Shown: in pieces, positions 51,100 through 62,765 of the stretch
Numbering within the stretch: the stretch's first letter is position 1
Layout of the letters: each line of letters starts with the position of its first letter
Source: Gymnopus androsaceus JB14
Taxonomy: Eukaryota > Basidiomycota > Agaricomycetes > Agaricales > Omphalotaceae
Length of the DNA stretch: 64,000 nt
Direction of reading: 5' to 3'
Assembly: GCA_009733575.1 (NCBI GenBank)
Contig: ML769389.1
Location: 248,001 to 312,000, forward strand
Translations under genes and position numbers: made by a program
Notes under the pieces: generated by a model
What the model was told of the DNA's origin: nothing
The model's database searches: none
The model's input: the letters and a program-made list of their open reading frames with translations, nothing else

Positions 51100-51710
51100 G
51101 CGCGAAATATTCTAAAGAATACAAGATCTATCCCTTTTTAAGACCCTTTTGGCATCCCTACTGCGTAGCTGGTATGGCGGATGGCGCCGATATCGAAGGC
51201 TCTGTTACTGCTGGCGTCTTGAGCTTCTTTGTGCGTTCATGGTAAAAGAGGAGTACGGTGCCAATCTCGTAGTGGAAGATGATGGGAGCTCTCCTGGTCT
51301 TAGGGAGGGCTAGCAATTTGACGAAAAGGTAACAGATGAATATACTTTTGCCTGAGCAGACATAAATCTGGAAAGTAATAAGAAATAAGATATTGTGACA
51401 ATGTATCTATTCCAGGCTGCCCAATGATAACGGCTCCAGTTTAGGTTTGTCAATGTGATGTTTCGACAAACGGTCAAACATGGTCGAGTACCACTATTTC
51501 ATCGACAGCAAAACCTGATAGGATGAGAGCCATATCCTTTGGATAGATTGTTAATGAATGAGAAAAGGAGATGTGCTGAAGAGTACCGTAGTTCTCTAGG
51601 TCGAGCCAATGTAGGTAGAAGCGTTGGCAACGACTCGGTCCCGTAAGCTCCCATTGGCTAAGATCGGGTCATTCCAAGTGAAATAGTATAGTGATGAACG
51701 CCGAATTCAG
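51100..51710 (-). pseudogene. Truncated Crinkler/RHS-like relic, copy 2
   Basis: Shares its start (GCGCGAAAT.TTCTAAAGAA), C-terminal tail piece and internal-deletion point with the relic at 43867. It retains more of the N-terminal exon than that copy (51490-51690, matching 59560-59760). No continuous frame on either strand. It is joined, as in the first copy, to an F-box-like relic. Confidence 0.65.
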
Positions 51711-51733
51711 TTCAATCCACATTATCTATATGC

Positions 51734-52620
51734 ATGCCATTATAATCTGCAGCATTGAGCGTAGTCAGAGGGCAATCATCTTCATCAGTATCATACCTTC
51801 TAAAAAAATTTACAGTCAACAACTCATGTGGATCACGCGGTGGACGTACTCACCTAGCTTGGTGACCAATCCCTCTAAGAGGTTGACGAAAAGTAAGAAT
51901 AACGAGGATTCTTATATTTGTAACACCAATCTCTTAAGCCTAGTATTCACCCATGCAAGTGCTAAACCATCATAATATAGGCTGCCGCCATAAATCACTG
52001 ACTTCATACGCTTCCATCGACCTTTTCAAACACATCATAGAGCTCCGCAATATGACTTGCTATCTTGACCTGCCAGAACTGTGGTGCAGTCAAAACTGCG
52101 TAGATGCCATGATAGGAGAGCCATTTAATGTCTTCCTCCACAGGGTGTCGAAGGCGATCTCCACCGTAACGGGGAACTACATTGTTACACTTCCCTCAAA
52201 ATTGTCAAAGCCTCCACAGCGTACAATACCAGGGATCAAATTGGTATCCAAACACATAGGATGTGCGGGATGAGTGGCCCGGGGACGCTGAGGGGCGTTG
52301 CGAGGATCTACATAAGGGAAGGTGATGGTCCTCCGTAGATGACGAACAGTGGGACCATCTAAACCTGCGGGAATGGTGGAATAGACACTTTTTGAACCAG
52401 AGGGGACTTGTAGCAGTATTCGGTATATTCACCAGGGTTCACGAGCAAAACTGTTCATCCAGCTGAGACTGACTAGCAGCGACGACTTGGTAAAGTGAAC
52501 TCGTTCGGAGGTAGTGCCCAAGCCTTCGAGTCATGAATGATTAGTTGAAGAATCTCCGCAGGGAATTTGTGGAATGTTCAATGAATGAGATGTACGAGAC
52601 TACTACGAGGTTTCGAGGCT
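51734..52620 (-). pseudogene. F-box-like relic, no MITE (empty site)
   Basis: Remnant of the 20594/23141 family on the minus strand. The C-terminal NAADYN codons lie at 51734-51756, and the antisense of the IAELYDVFEKVD to APQLWCSQNC-like region at 52013-52120. Coding for GATHPAHPMCLDTNLI-like residues (52235-52290) and the N-terminal LIHDSKAW-like start (near 52525) follow. Stops and frame changes abolish the gene. At the position matching the MITE insertion (near 51767) the sequence is continuous. Confidence 0.65.
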
Positions 52621-52720
52621 GGATGGTCGGACCGGAGCCTAGAGCGAGCGTAGACTCGAACCACTCCCTGCTGCAGAGACGTGATGTGCGGAATTTCGCT
52701 GGCGCCTTTGATCGACTGTC

Positions 52721-52759
52721 ATCAAGGTGTCAACACCGAAGCTACTGGCTCGAGTCTAG
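52721..52759 (+). repeat. 39-bp sequence shared by two gene leaders, copy 2
   Basis: Identical to the minus strand of 18712-18750. It lies 51 nt upstream of the ATG at 52810. A short TAGAGCGAGCG motif also occurs twice here (52642 and 52757). Confidence 0.6.
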
Positions 52760-52809
52760 AGCGAGCGCCTGTTCTCCTCTTTCCCCAACATTCAAGTTTC
52801 AACGCTTCC

Positions 52810-54186
52810 ATGTCCACTCCAACTCCAACCAAATCTGACATTGTTGCAAATATGCTAAAGCAGCCTCGGACCAGTCGTTTACCACCACTTCATCCCTTCT
52901 TTGATAATCTTGAAACCACAACCATACGTTTTGACGGAGGCTCAGTGCAGTCGATCCTGCCAACACTCATCAAAAAAATACTTTTGGCATTGTCTGAGCC
53001 AAACCCTTGCTATCTGCGTTTGCAACAGCTCTATCTTCCCGCGATATCTGGGTATCGTTATACAGTCAATCAAGCAGTGAGCCAGGACAAGCTCGGCGAG
53101 CTCATTCAGGAGGTCCAGCAGCATGCAAAGAAGCTTTTGTCTATCCTTTCTTTCGCTGTGACTCTACAGAAGACTAGGGTTAAAGATGAGGAAGGGGCCA
53201 AGGAAGGGAAGTCATACGATGATTCCGTCTGGGCATTTGTGCCAGTGAAGGATTTAGGTCATTCGACCACCCAGATAGACTCGAACACCCATTGGAAGGA
53301 CTTGCCCGACTGGGACCATCAAATGAAGCCCACTATCTTCTTTCGACCAACTATCGACCTGTTATTTGCAAACAGCACGACCCCGGAGGAGGAGGCCCAT
53401 GTTATCTCTTATGCCGTTGTCATTGTGTGTCATGAGCTGGCACATCTGTTTCCTCGTTTTGTATGTGATTTTCTTTTTCTCTTTCCAACTTCATGACAGT
53501 AATGCAACGTCTTATTTCAGATCTTTGGAAAGGAATTTTATACCCCGCACACATTAAATTTCCCTTTGGCTCGCGGGTTACATCAAAGGAAGGCGAGGGA
53601 GGAGAAGGGGTTGAGATTGAAATAACGGGGGGAACAAGTTTTGGTATTAGCTATAAAATTGGTGTGTTTTGAACGATTTTGTTATGTCCCATCTCACCTC
53701 AAATGTTCTATCACAGACGAGACCCTTAACACCCTCAAGATATACCCTTTGCACCCGCATGGTTTCCGCATCTCTACCCTATATGACTCGATGCTTTTAG
53801 TGGTTGTCGACACCCAAATCCACCGCTTTTTGTCATCCTTTTTTGTTTCACGCATTCCTATCCTCAGAACAAGTACTGACGGAATGCTATTCTTGGGAGC
53901 GGCCTATCGAAAGTTGTACAACGTTACACCTCCTCCTCTACTTCGCCATCGGGATATGCCCGCGCCCATTGCTGCTGCTGTTGCAGGGTCGACCTCGCCG
54001 CCGAGAACACCCGAAATGTCAACAACGCCTTCTCCATCCAGCACACCATTAGCTCCTGCTCCAGTGGATGCAACACATTTACTTGGTTCTCCATTCTTCC
54101 TTGCTTCTGCACCAGCACTGGACATCGGCATCAATGTCAAGTCTAGTGACAAAGGTTTTGCCTTTCCTAGCCATCTTCTTAGGTGA
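52810..54186 (+). CDS. HExxH-containing protein, putative zincin-like metallopeptidase
   Basis: The first exon (MSTPTPTKSDIVANMLKQP) runs to about 53460 and contains VIVCHELAHL at about residues 205-214, an HExxH motif preceded by hydrophobic residues as in zinc metallopeptidases. After an intron the best continuing frame is LWKGILYPAHIKFPFGSRVTS, then VEIEITGGTSFGISYKIG, a second intron (GTGTGT to ATCACAG) and DETLNTLKIYPLHPHGF. A tail rich in Pro, Ser and Thr (RTPEMSTTPSPSSTP) ends at TGA 54184-54186. The phase across the first intron is not fully resolved. No signal peptide is seen, so an intracellular protein is likely. A third zinc ligand could not be assigned, and I do not recognise a named family. 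Confidence 0.55.
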
Positions 54187-54572
54187 ATGACAGTGGGTGA
54201 TGTGTGGGTGCAAGGGAGGCAAGGGAGCAAACAAGGTATATGGAGCGGCAAAGTCGAGAGAGACAGTTGCGCTCATTTCTTTTGCGATTTTCGTTCCATC
54301 ATTACCTAAACTTTCTTCAAATTCAAATTGGTTGGGCCTGTGTATTGGACTATGGACTCAATATGAACGTATACTTATACGGAGAATATCTGCTCCGATA
54401 TATACCTACTTGTTGGTGAATTCAGCGAGAAACGTAGGACTTGAACTAGAAATATTTATTCAGAAGGTTCCAATTCGTACTACTAGCATTGAATATGAAT
54501 TGAAGTCGGAGCTTGGAAAAGTGGGAGCGCGAAGGACTCTAAAGTAATAATAGCAAATAGAAGGTGCTATTA
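54187..54572. other. Spacer between convergent genes
   Basis: 3' regions of the HExxH gene and of the minus-strand CRN-like gene. No further feature is recognised. Confidence 0.4.
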
Positions 54573-56983
54573 TTACTTTCGAATTCGGCTATGTTTCCCT
54601 GATATAGTTTCGACCTTGCCATCTTCGACCTCCGATATATTCCTTTTAGGAACCTTTTTAACACCCCTACTACGCAGCTGGTATGGCGGATGACCCGCCG
54701 CCGCCGATGTTGAAGCCTTGGTGGTTGGTGCCACTGCCGATGTTGAAGCCTCGGTGGTTGGTACCACTGTCTGGGGCTTCCGCGGGGTGCGTGGTTGTTT
54801 AGGCTGTTTAGGTCCCGACCCCCGCAAAGCTTTCAGCTCCCTCTTGACCGCCTTTAACTTGACTATCAACTCGCTGAGCTGGTTCTCCAGAGCGACGATC
54901 CTGGATTTGCGCGCATCGCCGTCACCATATTTCTTCGTGCGGCCTATCCTATCTTCGGCAGCTTCCAGATTATGATCAGGTAGGGGAAGACCTAGATAGT
55001 ACATCTCTGCTGAGAAAGTTTCCTTGGGCAACTCTGTCGGAATGAGAGGAAGAGTCCATTGCGGGACAGGTTCTGGAAAGTATTCATGTCCAACGAGAAG
55101 ATAACGTATCTGAACTGGCCGGTTGAACTGCTCGCGGACTTGGTCCCAGACCGCCATGATATAAGAGTAGCCACGGACTGAATCATGATGCACCACTGCC
55201 ATGGATGCTTTGAGGATCCACAGAATAATGATCTCTTCTTCCTCCGAAAAGAAGAACGAGTCAAATAACGAGTTGTTTGGTGAACTTGGGATATAGTAAC
55301 GTGTCAGGATGAGCTCGGGAAGTTGATCCACCGCGACATAGTTGACCCGCTGTCGGAGGAAGGAAGGAAAAGAGCGAAAGTGGTTTGGTGGGAAGGGCAT
55401 CGACTGTAGAGAAAGCACTGGACCGCCTTCGCATATTTTTCGATGAACGTAACCTTCGTAAACAAGACTGGCTAATGTCTCGCTATCAGGCAACCCTCTG
55501 CACATGTTGAAAAAAGATGCTATTGTTGTTTCCTTGACAAGTCGTAATTTTTCTATCATGCGGCTGGATATTACCTCTGATTTAAATTCCAAGTGAAAGT
55601 CATCGATCTCGTCATCCATAAAAGATTGAGCCTCAATTGCTATCGTTTGGTGAGAGAGGTGGAGACCTTTTCGCTGTCCCCGAAAGTCCCTGACATTGAT
55701 AAAGTCAGCTGTAACACGCGAGGAGAAGTAAACTAAAACACACCGCACAAAGTCATATGTTTCATTCCACAGTGCTTCAGCATCATCATCCAAATCGTGG
55801 ACCAACACTGACTTATGTGCATCAAAGAGAGTGTCAGGCTTGTCAAAGAAGGTATAGATATCACGAGCGGAGAAACCAAAGGTTGCCGTGGCAAATTCAA
55901 GCAAGATCTGCCTTGCAACACCTAAAGTAACGAGGACATCATCCTTCTTTGCCTCTCGCACACGATCAAGGATTTCAAAGCATTTTGGAGGGAGGCTGGA
56001 ATCATCTTTGAGGGGTGCATCTTCATCGGGAGGTTGAAAGGTTCCATTTTGTTCAAATATCTCACCTGAAGGTTTGGCACAATAACTCTTCGCCAACTCA
56101 AGAACTCGGGCGTGTTCTTTAGGCAAACCGTGGTCATGTCTACCTTCAACCCAAGCCAGGATCTGTACATTCAAAGTTTTGAACGTCTCTTGAAGTTCCC
56201 AGCTGTCGAGGAGGAGGAGATGGTCAGCGAGTACATCGCTGTAATAAGAAAAGGTGTTACCCAGCAATGAGCTGTTCCGTGGTCCACGGAGGAAGCCCCC
56301 AGTTGGCGGCACTGGATAATTTACGCCAGCCTTGAAACTGGACAGGATTTGGAGAAGCTGCCTGCACCGCAAAGACTGGAGCATCTTCTACACCCGAAGG
56401 CTCTTCCAATCTAGGTCCCATATCAATACATGCCCAGATTGGGTTAATGCTTCGTGGTTCCGGCAGTCTCTGAAACAGGAACGGAGATGATTTTGGCTGA
56501 TAAACCTTGCCATCGTAGAAGAGGAGCACGGTCATGTTGTAGTAAAAGAGGATGGGAGCCCTCTCGGTGACAGGGAGGGCCAGTAGTTTGACGAGAAGGT
56601 AACAGATAAATACGCTCTTTCCTGAGCATACATGAATTTAGCAAGCAGCAACGAAAGACATTTGGCGATGTACCTATCCCCGGCTGCCCTGTTATTACCG
56701 CTCCGGTTCTAGGTTGATCATAGTACCGTTTCCGCAAGCGTTCGAACATAGTCGGGTACGAATCCAGTACCAATATTTCGTTGACGGCGCAAACTGATAG
56801 AATGGGAGTGATATCCTTTGGACAGATCGTTAATGAATGAGGAAAGGAGGTGTGCTGAAGAGCACCGTGGTTCTCTGGGTTGAGCCAATGTTGGTAGAAG
56901 CGTTGCCAACGAGATTCAGCGAGCTCCCATTTGCTAAAATCGCGGTCATTCCAAGTGAAACGACCGCTATATGGATCCTGCAT
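54573..56983 (-). CDS. Crinkler/RHS-like P-loop NTPase protein, copy 1
   Basis: Starts MQDPYSGRFTWNDRDFSKW, then WQRFYQHWLNPENHGAL and NEILVLDSYPTMFERLRKRY. The Walker A motif GQPGIG|KS is split by a phase-1 intron near 56620-56680 and followed by VFICYLLVKLLALP. Further on: WACIDMG, WGLPPWT, GFSARDIYTFFDKPDTLFDAH, SSRMIEKLRLVKETTIASFF and FNRPVQIRYLLVGHEYFPEP. A coiled stretch (ENQLSELIVKLKAVKRELKA) and an STSA-repeat tail with basic LRSRGVKKVPKR come last. A frame change at about 56275 lies where copy 2 also changes frame, so an unrecognised intron is likely. The fold order resembles Crinkler-RHS proteins (NTPase plus divergent nuclease-like part), which act as effectors in some lineages and as selfish or inter-strain conflict proteins in others. 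The role here is unknown. Confidence 0.6.
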
Positions 56984-57415
56984 GATGAGAGAAAGGAGTA
57001 GCTCCTATTTTGCCGACGCAACTTTTAAATAAGCGCCAACGGATACACTTTCATTTCATTTTACTACCGAATAGAGGAAATCTGGCGAAGAGATTGGAAG
57101 GTAACTGGAACTTGGCCGGCTGCATAGAAAGTTGGCCGCTCTCCTGTTGTACGACATCTATATCCTTTCGGTGTCTGTCCTTTGGTCTTGAACGAACCTT
57201 GCATTATATTGTGAAAGTCATATGATTGTCGATCCCTCTATCATGATAAAGCAGCAATGATAACTGGAGGTCGAAAGCAGGTAGGTGGAAAGAGTAACAA
57301 AGCAAAAGCCAGTCAACTATACAGTTCATACTGAGTCGGATATGGCAGGACTACTAGTAAAATGGAGTGAACTAGTGTAGTCGTCGAGATAGTACAGTAG
57401 TAGCGGGTGTGATTA
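56984..57415. other. Spacer between tandem CRN-like genes
   Basis: Contains the upstream region of copy 1 and the 3' flank of copy 2. A segment at 57374-57420 (GTCGAGATAGTACAGTA) is repeated at 43899 beside relic 1, showing that relics were copied with their 3' flank. Confidence 0.5.
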
Positions 57416-59778
57416 TTACTTTCGGCTGCGTTTCCTTGATTTGGTTACGACCTCATCATCTTCGACCTCGGATCTATCCCTTTTAGGAACCTCTTTGGCA
57501 CCTCTACTGCGCAGCTGGTATGGCGCCGCCGATGTCAAAGCCTCTGTTACTGCTGGTGTCTTGAGCTTCTTTGTGCGTGGTGGTTTAGGCTTCGCTTCCT
57601 CCAAATTCCTCGGCTGCTTCTTAATCTCCAGTGTTTTCTCGCGAAGCTGCTTCCTCAGAGCGATGAACCTGGATTTGTTGTACGCACTGGAGCCTGAGGC
57701 ACCGTCACTCTCTTTCTGCTCGGCTATCTTATCTTCGGCAGCTTCCAGATCAGAGTCAGGTAGTGGAAGACCTAGATAATACATCTCCGCTGACAAAATC
57801 TCCTTGGGCAACTCTGTAGGAATGGCAGGGAGAATCCATTGCGGAACCCGTTCTGGAAAGTGTTCATGGCGAACAAGGAGATAGCGTATTTGAACTGGGC
57901 GCTTGAACTGGTCTCGGACTATGCGCCAGACCGCCATGATATAAGGGTAGCCCGCCGCCGAACCATGATCCACCACTTCCATGGATGCTTTGAGAATCCA
58001 CAGAATGATATTATCTCCTTCCTCCGAAAAGAAGAACGAGTTGAACAGCAGGTTGCGTGATGAGCAAGGGATATAATAGTGTGCCAATACGAACTTGGGA
58101 AGACGATCATTCACATATTTGACCTGCTGTCGGGGGAGAATGGGAAAGATGTGATAGTCCTTCGATGGGAATGGCATTGATTGTAGGGAAAGAACTGGGA
58201 CACCTTGGCATATTTTGCGGTGAACGTAGCCCTCGAAAACTTGGCCAGCTAATGTCGCGGTATCGGGAGAGCCTCTGCAAATTCCGAAAAAAGCCACTAT
58301 TGTTGCTTCCTCAACAAGTTATAACTTTTCTATCATTCGGCTCAACATCACTTCGGATTTGAATTTGGCGCGGAAAGCATCAACATTGCCATCCATAATG
58401 CACTGTACGTCGATGGCTATTGTTTGGTGAGAGAGCCGCAAACCCTCTCGCTGTTCATCTATTCGTTCCCAGTTACGAAAGCCTCTGACAAAAAATCAGT
58501 TATAATTTGTTAGAAGAGGCGGAATAAAACTTGGACATACCGCACAAAGTTATACGTTTCACTCAACAGTGCTTCAGCATTATGATCGTGCACCAACACT
58601 GTCTTATGCGCATCAAAGAGTGTGTCAGGCTTGTCAAAGAAGGTATAGATATCACGAGCGGAGAAGCCGAAGGTTGCTGTGGCAAATTCGAACAAAATCT
58701 GCGTTGCAACACCTAAAGTAATGAGGGAGGCATCATCCTTTTTCTGCTCTCGCACACGATCAAGGATTTCAGTAGCATTTTGGAAGGGAGATTAGAATCA
58801 TCGTCAAGAGGTGCATCTTCATATCGGATGTTGAACAGTTTCATTGGATTCATCATTTTGAAATGGTTCGCCCGAAGGATTCGTACAATAGCTCCTCGCC
58901 TGCTCAAGAACTCGGACATGTTCTTTAGGCAAACCGTGGTTGCGACTACCTTCAACCCAAGCCAGAATCTGTGCATTCCTGGTTTTAAACGTATCTTGCA
59001 GTCCCCAACTGTCGGGAAGATGGTTAGCTGTTAGGTCGCTGCGATGAGCAAAGGCGTTACCAAGCTATGAGCTGCTTCCGTGGTCCACAGAGGAAGCCCC
59101 CACTTGGCGGCACGGCGTGATGAGCGCCAACGGACAGGATTTGGCGAAACCTGAATGGGAAAGACACCTGAAGCAGTGCTTACACCCCAAGGCTCTTCCC
59201 TTCTATCTCCCATGTCGATCAACGCCCAGATTCGGTCAACCTTTAACCGTTCCGGCAGTCGGTCAAACTGGAATGGATGTGATTTTGGCCGATAAACCTT
59301 GTCATGATAAAAGAGGAGTACGGTGGTCTCGTAGTGAAAGATGATGGGAGCTCTCCTGGTCTCAGGGAGGGCTAGCAATTTGACGAGAAGGTAACAGACG
59401 AATATGCTTTTACCTGGGCAGACATAAATTTGGCAAGCAGTAGGAGATAAGATGCAGTGACAATGTACCTATTCCAGGCTGCCCAATGATTACGGCTCCG
59501 GTTCTAGGTCTATCAATGTAACGTTTCGACAAACGGCCAAACATGGTCGAGTACGAATCCAGTACCAATATTTTGTCGACGGTACAAGCTGGTAGAATGG
59601 GTGCCATATTCTTTGGATAGATTGTTAATGAATGAGGAAAGGAGGTGTGCTGAAAAGCACCGTGATTCTCTGGGTCGAGCCAATGTTGGCAGAAGCGTTG
59701 CCATTGTGGTTCAGCGAGTTCCCATTTGCTAAAATCGCGGTCATGCCAAGTGAAACGACCGCTATACGGATCTTGCAT
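57416..59778 (-). pseudogene. Crinkler/RHS-like protein, copy 2, with in-frame stop
   Basis: Same layout as copy 1: MQDPYSGRFTWHDRDFSKW, DKILVLDSYSTMFGRLSKRY and GQPGIG|GKS across an intron (59404-59474). Then come ALIDMGDRREEPWG, GFSARDIYTFFDKPDTLFDAH, CRGSPDTATLAGQVFEGYVH, RPVQIRYLLVRHEHFPERV and a basic tail RSRGAKEVPKRDRSEVED. At 58319-58321 (plus-strand TTA) the codon matching Arg in the MIEKLRLV block of copy 1 is TAA. Another frame change lies near 58780. Loss of function is likely unless the stop is a base error or lies in an alternative intron. The two copies have diverged throughout, so the duplication is not recent. Confidence 0.6.
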
Positions 59779-60099
59779 GAGGAGAGCTAGGAGTAAGTAG
59801 CTCCTATTTTTGCCGAGCGAAATACTTTGCCGCGCATCATCGCAACTTTTAAGCGCCGACGGGTACCTCTGTCGAGAAATTAGAATTCACTCTCGGCTTA
59901 CTTTCATCTTTAACCTACACTGCTCTTCATCAGTAAGCCATTTATTATTTTTCAAGTATTGCTGCTCACAAAAGTGCTCAGTTCTAGCTTATCGGTTCAT
60001 GCTAACCTTGACTAAGCTCGGCTAATATTTTCATTGTTCTCCAATTGTCCTTATAAACGACAATCTTGTCTTTTACCTTCCTTCTCATTTCTAAGCAAC
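59779..60099. promoter_or_regulatory. Divergent promoter region
   Basis: Separates the minus-strand CRN-like copy 2 from the plus-strand gene at 60100. A CTTTTAAGCGCCGACGG run at 59847 resembles CTTTTAAATAAGCGCCAACGG at 57024 upstream of copy 1, so the CRN-like genes share upstream sequence as well. Confidence 0.4.
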
Positions 60100-61625
60100 A
60101 TGTCGTCTACTTGTCCTCCTTCCCAACCTTGTTCTGCCCAGCTGCAGACAAAGTACACACTCCTTTCCAACTCTAGGACAAGCAATACCTCGCCAGTGTT
60201 GATCAGTGACGAGTCTGTTGGTCCCAAGCGCACACGTACAACCTCCACTTCCTCTGTCGACACTATTCGTATCAGTCCGGGAAAGAAAAAATCCAGTTCT
60301 TCCAAGAAACGGGCTCGCGCAAGTGAGCCCTCTTCTAATGGAGAATGCGACCAGACTTTTCTCCAAGATATTCGACGAACCCGTCAGCGGAAATTATCTA
60401 CTGATACAGTACGTGCCACAGTACCCTCAGCGGTCGCTTTTCCGGCACTCTCTGACTCTCATGAACGCGCCTCCTCTCCGGGCTCTCCCCGAAATGAGAC
60501 TGGCGGCGTTCGTGCAAAGAAGAAAGATGCCGAGCGCAAGGTTACCCCTCCTAAACTGAATCCCGGACATGCTGCACCGTCTGTTGCAATAACTCCGGTC
60601 AGCCGAGCTGATGATAGCGTTCTGGAGGTCTCATCTCCTACTTCTAATCGCCATGCTCCTCCTCCTCCAATCGCCAATGCCATACGAACTCGAGTTCTGT
60701 CCATGAAAAATCCTCCTTCTCCTTCTCTTCCTACCTCACCTGCTCATCGCACCATAATGCATTCGGCATATCGCACCTATGGCTTTGACCCCCTTCCTGC
60801 ATATCTGCAGGATTGGCAACCACCTTGCACACCTTATGTGCTTTCCGATGACGAAGATTCGTACGATGGAGCAGCGCCGTCTTCTGATTCATCATGGAAA
60901 GATGAATGGGATAATACGCATCCTGGGATGTCAGATCTTGATCTTTCTATAAGCTTTCACAAGAAACAGCCCTTTTTCGACGTGTGGGATCTCCCCGACG
61001 AGTGCGTCTTTCCTGTTTTTTTCTTGGTAAAACCCTGTACTGATTTTACGGTAGCATCTACATCGCAGTGCCAGCTCGACTACATCTGACGCTAAAAAAG
61101 CCGCAGCAATGGAAAGAACTGTCAGAACCTGATCTTCGGTACATCGACATCAGATGCAACACATTCGAATATCGTTCACCGCTCGACTATTATCCTCCAG
61201 AATATTCAGTCTCCTACAACGGAGCCTCATCGACCGAATACGCAGACCCGACTATTGTCCCTGCCGATCTAAGCAGAGGCGTTATCGTAAATCGTAAATG
61301 GAATAAAAGCTTCCCTGGAAACAAGATCCGTTTCAAGGAGAGTCTAATCACCAACTATGGTCGCTTGCCAGATGATTCCATCGGTGAAGTGCAAGGCGAA
61401 GATGATGATGATTCCATCTCGAAACGGGGATGGTTCTTCAAATTCATGATACCCATTCCCTCCTGGGTCCTTCGACAGGGTAACACGAGGGCGTTCACGG
61501 TTGAAGCCGCGGCGTGGGTCGGTGGGTTGGACGAGGGCGGGCTGCTTCGCGGGGACACAGAGCTTGTAATATCGCACTTGCGATCTGAGCGAGAAATGAT
61601 CAAAAGCGGTACAAAGTGTCTGTAA
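60100..61625 (+). CDS. Unknown protein: disordered Ser/Pro-rich N-terminus, folded C-terminus
   Basis: The ATG at 60100 (AACATGTC context) is the first true ATG. The first 300 residues are low complexity, with nuclear-localisation-like PGKKKSSSSKKRARA and repeated SPxSPR-type motifs. An intron with donor GTGCGT (about 61001) and acceptor GGTAG (about 61051) joins DLPDD to IYIAVPARLHLTLKKP, giving QQWKELSEPDLRYIDIRCN, VIVNRKWNKSFPGNKIRF, KRGWFFKFMIPIPSWVL and a C-terminus with VEAAAWVGGLDEGGLLRGD. The C-terminal part looks like a compact beta-rich domain. I do not recognise the family. Confidence 0.6.
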
Positions 61626-62765
61626 GATCCATTATATCTCCATCTGTCTGGACTCTTACATTAGCGTTACTATCTATAATTCTTACCTTGACGGTACACA
61701 CCAGGATTTTTTTATCAGTATTCACCATTATCATTACTAGTTATCATATACCCGGGAGTTTTACTTGGAGTAATATACATATTATTGACCAGCGTTTTTG
61801 CGAGCTATTGCCCCACTAAACCGAGAGGGAAGAGGAGAGCTTTGGGTATACACAGGATCCTGAACAAGCTACTGATGTAACGCTACTCTGAGTCGATTGA
61901 ACAAGGACCTGATGGCGAACCCGAAATGCGCCCCAACTGTGACGTTGTTGGTAGTCTGTTGGTTCAAATCCGACTGGTGTTCGATTCTACGGCATGCCCA
62001 TTGTTCAGTGGCAAATATTTTGTATTTTTGGACAAGTACCAAAATAATGATAAATTCCACAAGAGCCGAAAACCGCGCTAAATATAATTACAGTCATTAA
62101 GGCGCGTCCCAATTCAAGAGACGCGTGTCTCATCGCTCAACGCCCACTTACTGCAGTATGTTACCTTCGTGACAACTTTCGTAATTACTGTACACGCGTC
62201 CAAATTCAAGAGATTCGAGATTCATTGCAGGAGGATAAGTTAGGCGCCCGGGCGGTCAGGCATCCTTAGACGCTCATCGCTTAACCCAAACGAACACGCA
62301 TAACGTTGAGCTCCGCCCTCCCGCCCTGTTTTAGTGGCCTGTGCTTCAGTACGGTCAACTCAGGCCTTTTTCCCCCCGCGTTCTCGTGTGCGTTCAGGCC
62401 CACCCACGCGCGGGCCAAGCCCAGCCAAAAACACTCAGTAATGATTAGATCGCTCGCTCCGAGACTCAGACTAATTCTGAGTCTCGTCCTTGCGCTCATA
62501 GCCTAGCCTATCTCAGCGCTCAACGCCCGGGCGGCTACCATAATGTAACTTATGTTACCTTTGTGACAACTTTCGTGAGCTTGGCGAATTGCCAAGCCCC
62601 GAACTTCAATTGATTAAACAAGTTGACTAGAACAACAGCATGCAGTATGTAAACAGGGGATACCGTCACTCTCTTTACTACCACTCTCTTTTATTACCAC
62701 TCTCTTTTTCCTCATTACCCTGAGTGGGTCCAGAAGGCTTGAATTTGTGGCTTCTTACCACCAGG
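61626..62765. repeat. Spacer with dispersed direct repeats
   Basis: TATGTTACCTTCGTGACAAC occurs at 62157-62176 (continuing TTTCGT) and again at 62551-62576 with one mismatch. GCGTCC(C/A)AATTCAAGAGA occurs at 62105 and 62196. The palindrome CGCCCGGGCG appears near 62248 and 62527, inside GGCG-rich flanks. These bracket about 400 bp and may be the ends of a decayed nonautonomous element. The last 100 bases carry (CT)-rich repeats (TTTATTACCACTCTCTTT twice) just upstream of the GH17 start. Confidence 0.45.

Noticed and set aside
61950..62025. tRNA-like T-arm (GTTGG-TTCAAAT-CCGAC) in the spacer after 61.9 kb
   Set aside because: The T-arm stem pairs, but no matching acceptor stem, D-arm or anticodon arm can be folded in the preceding 80 bases.
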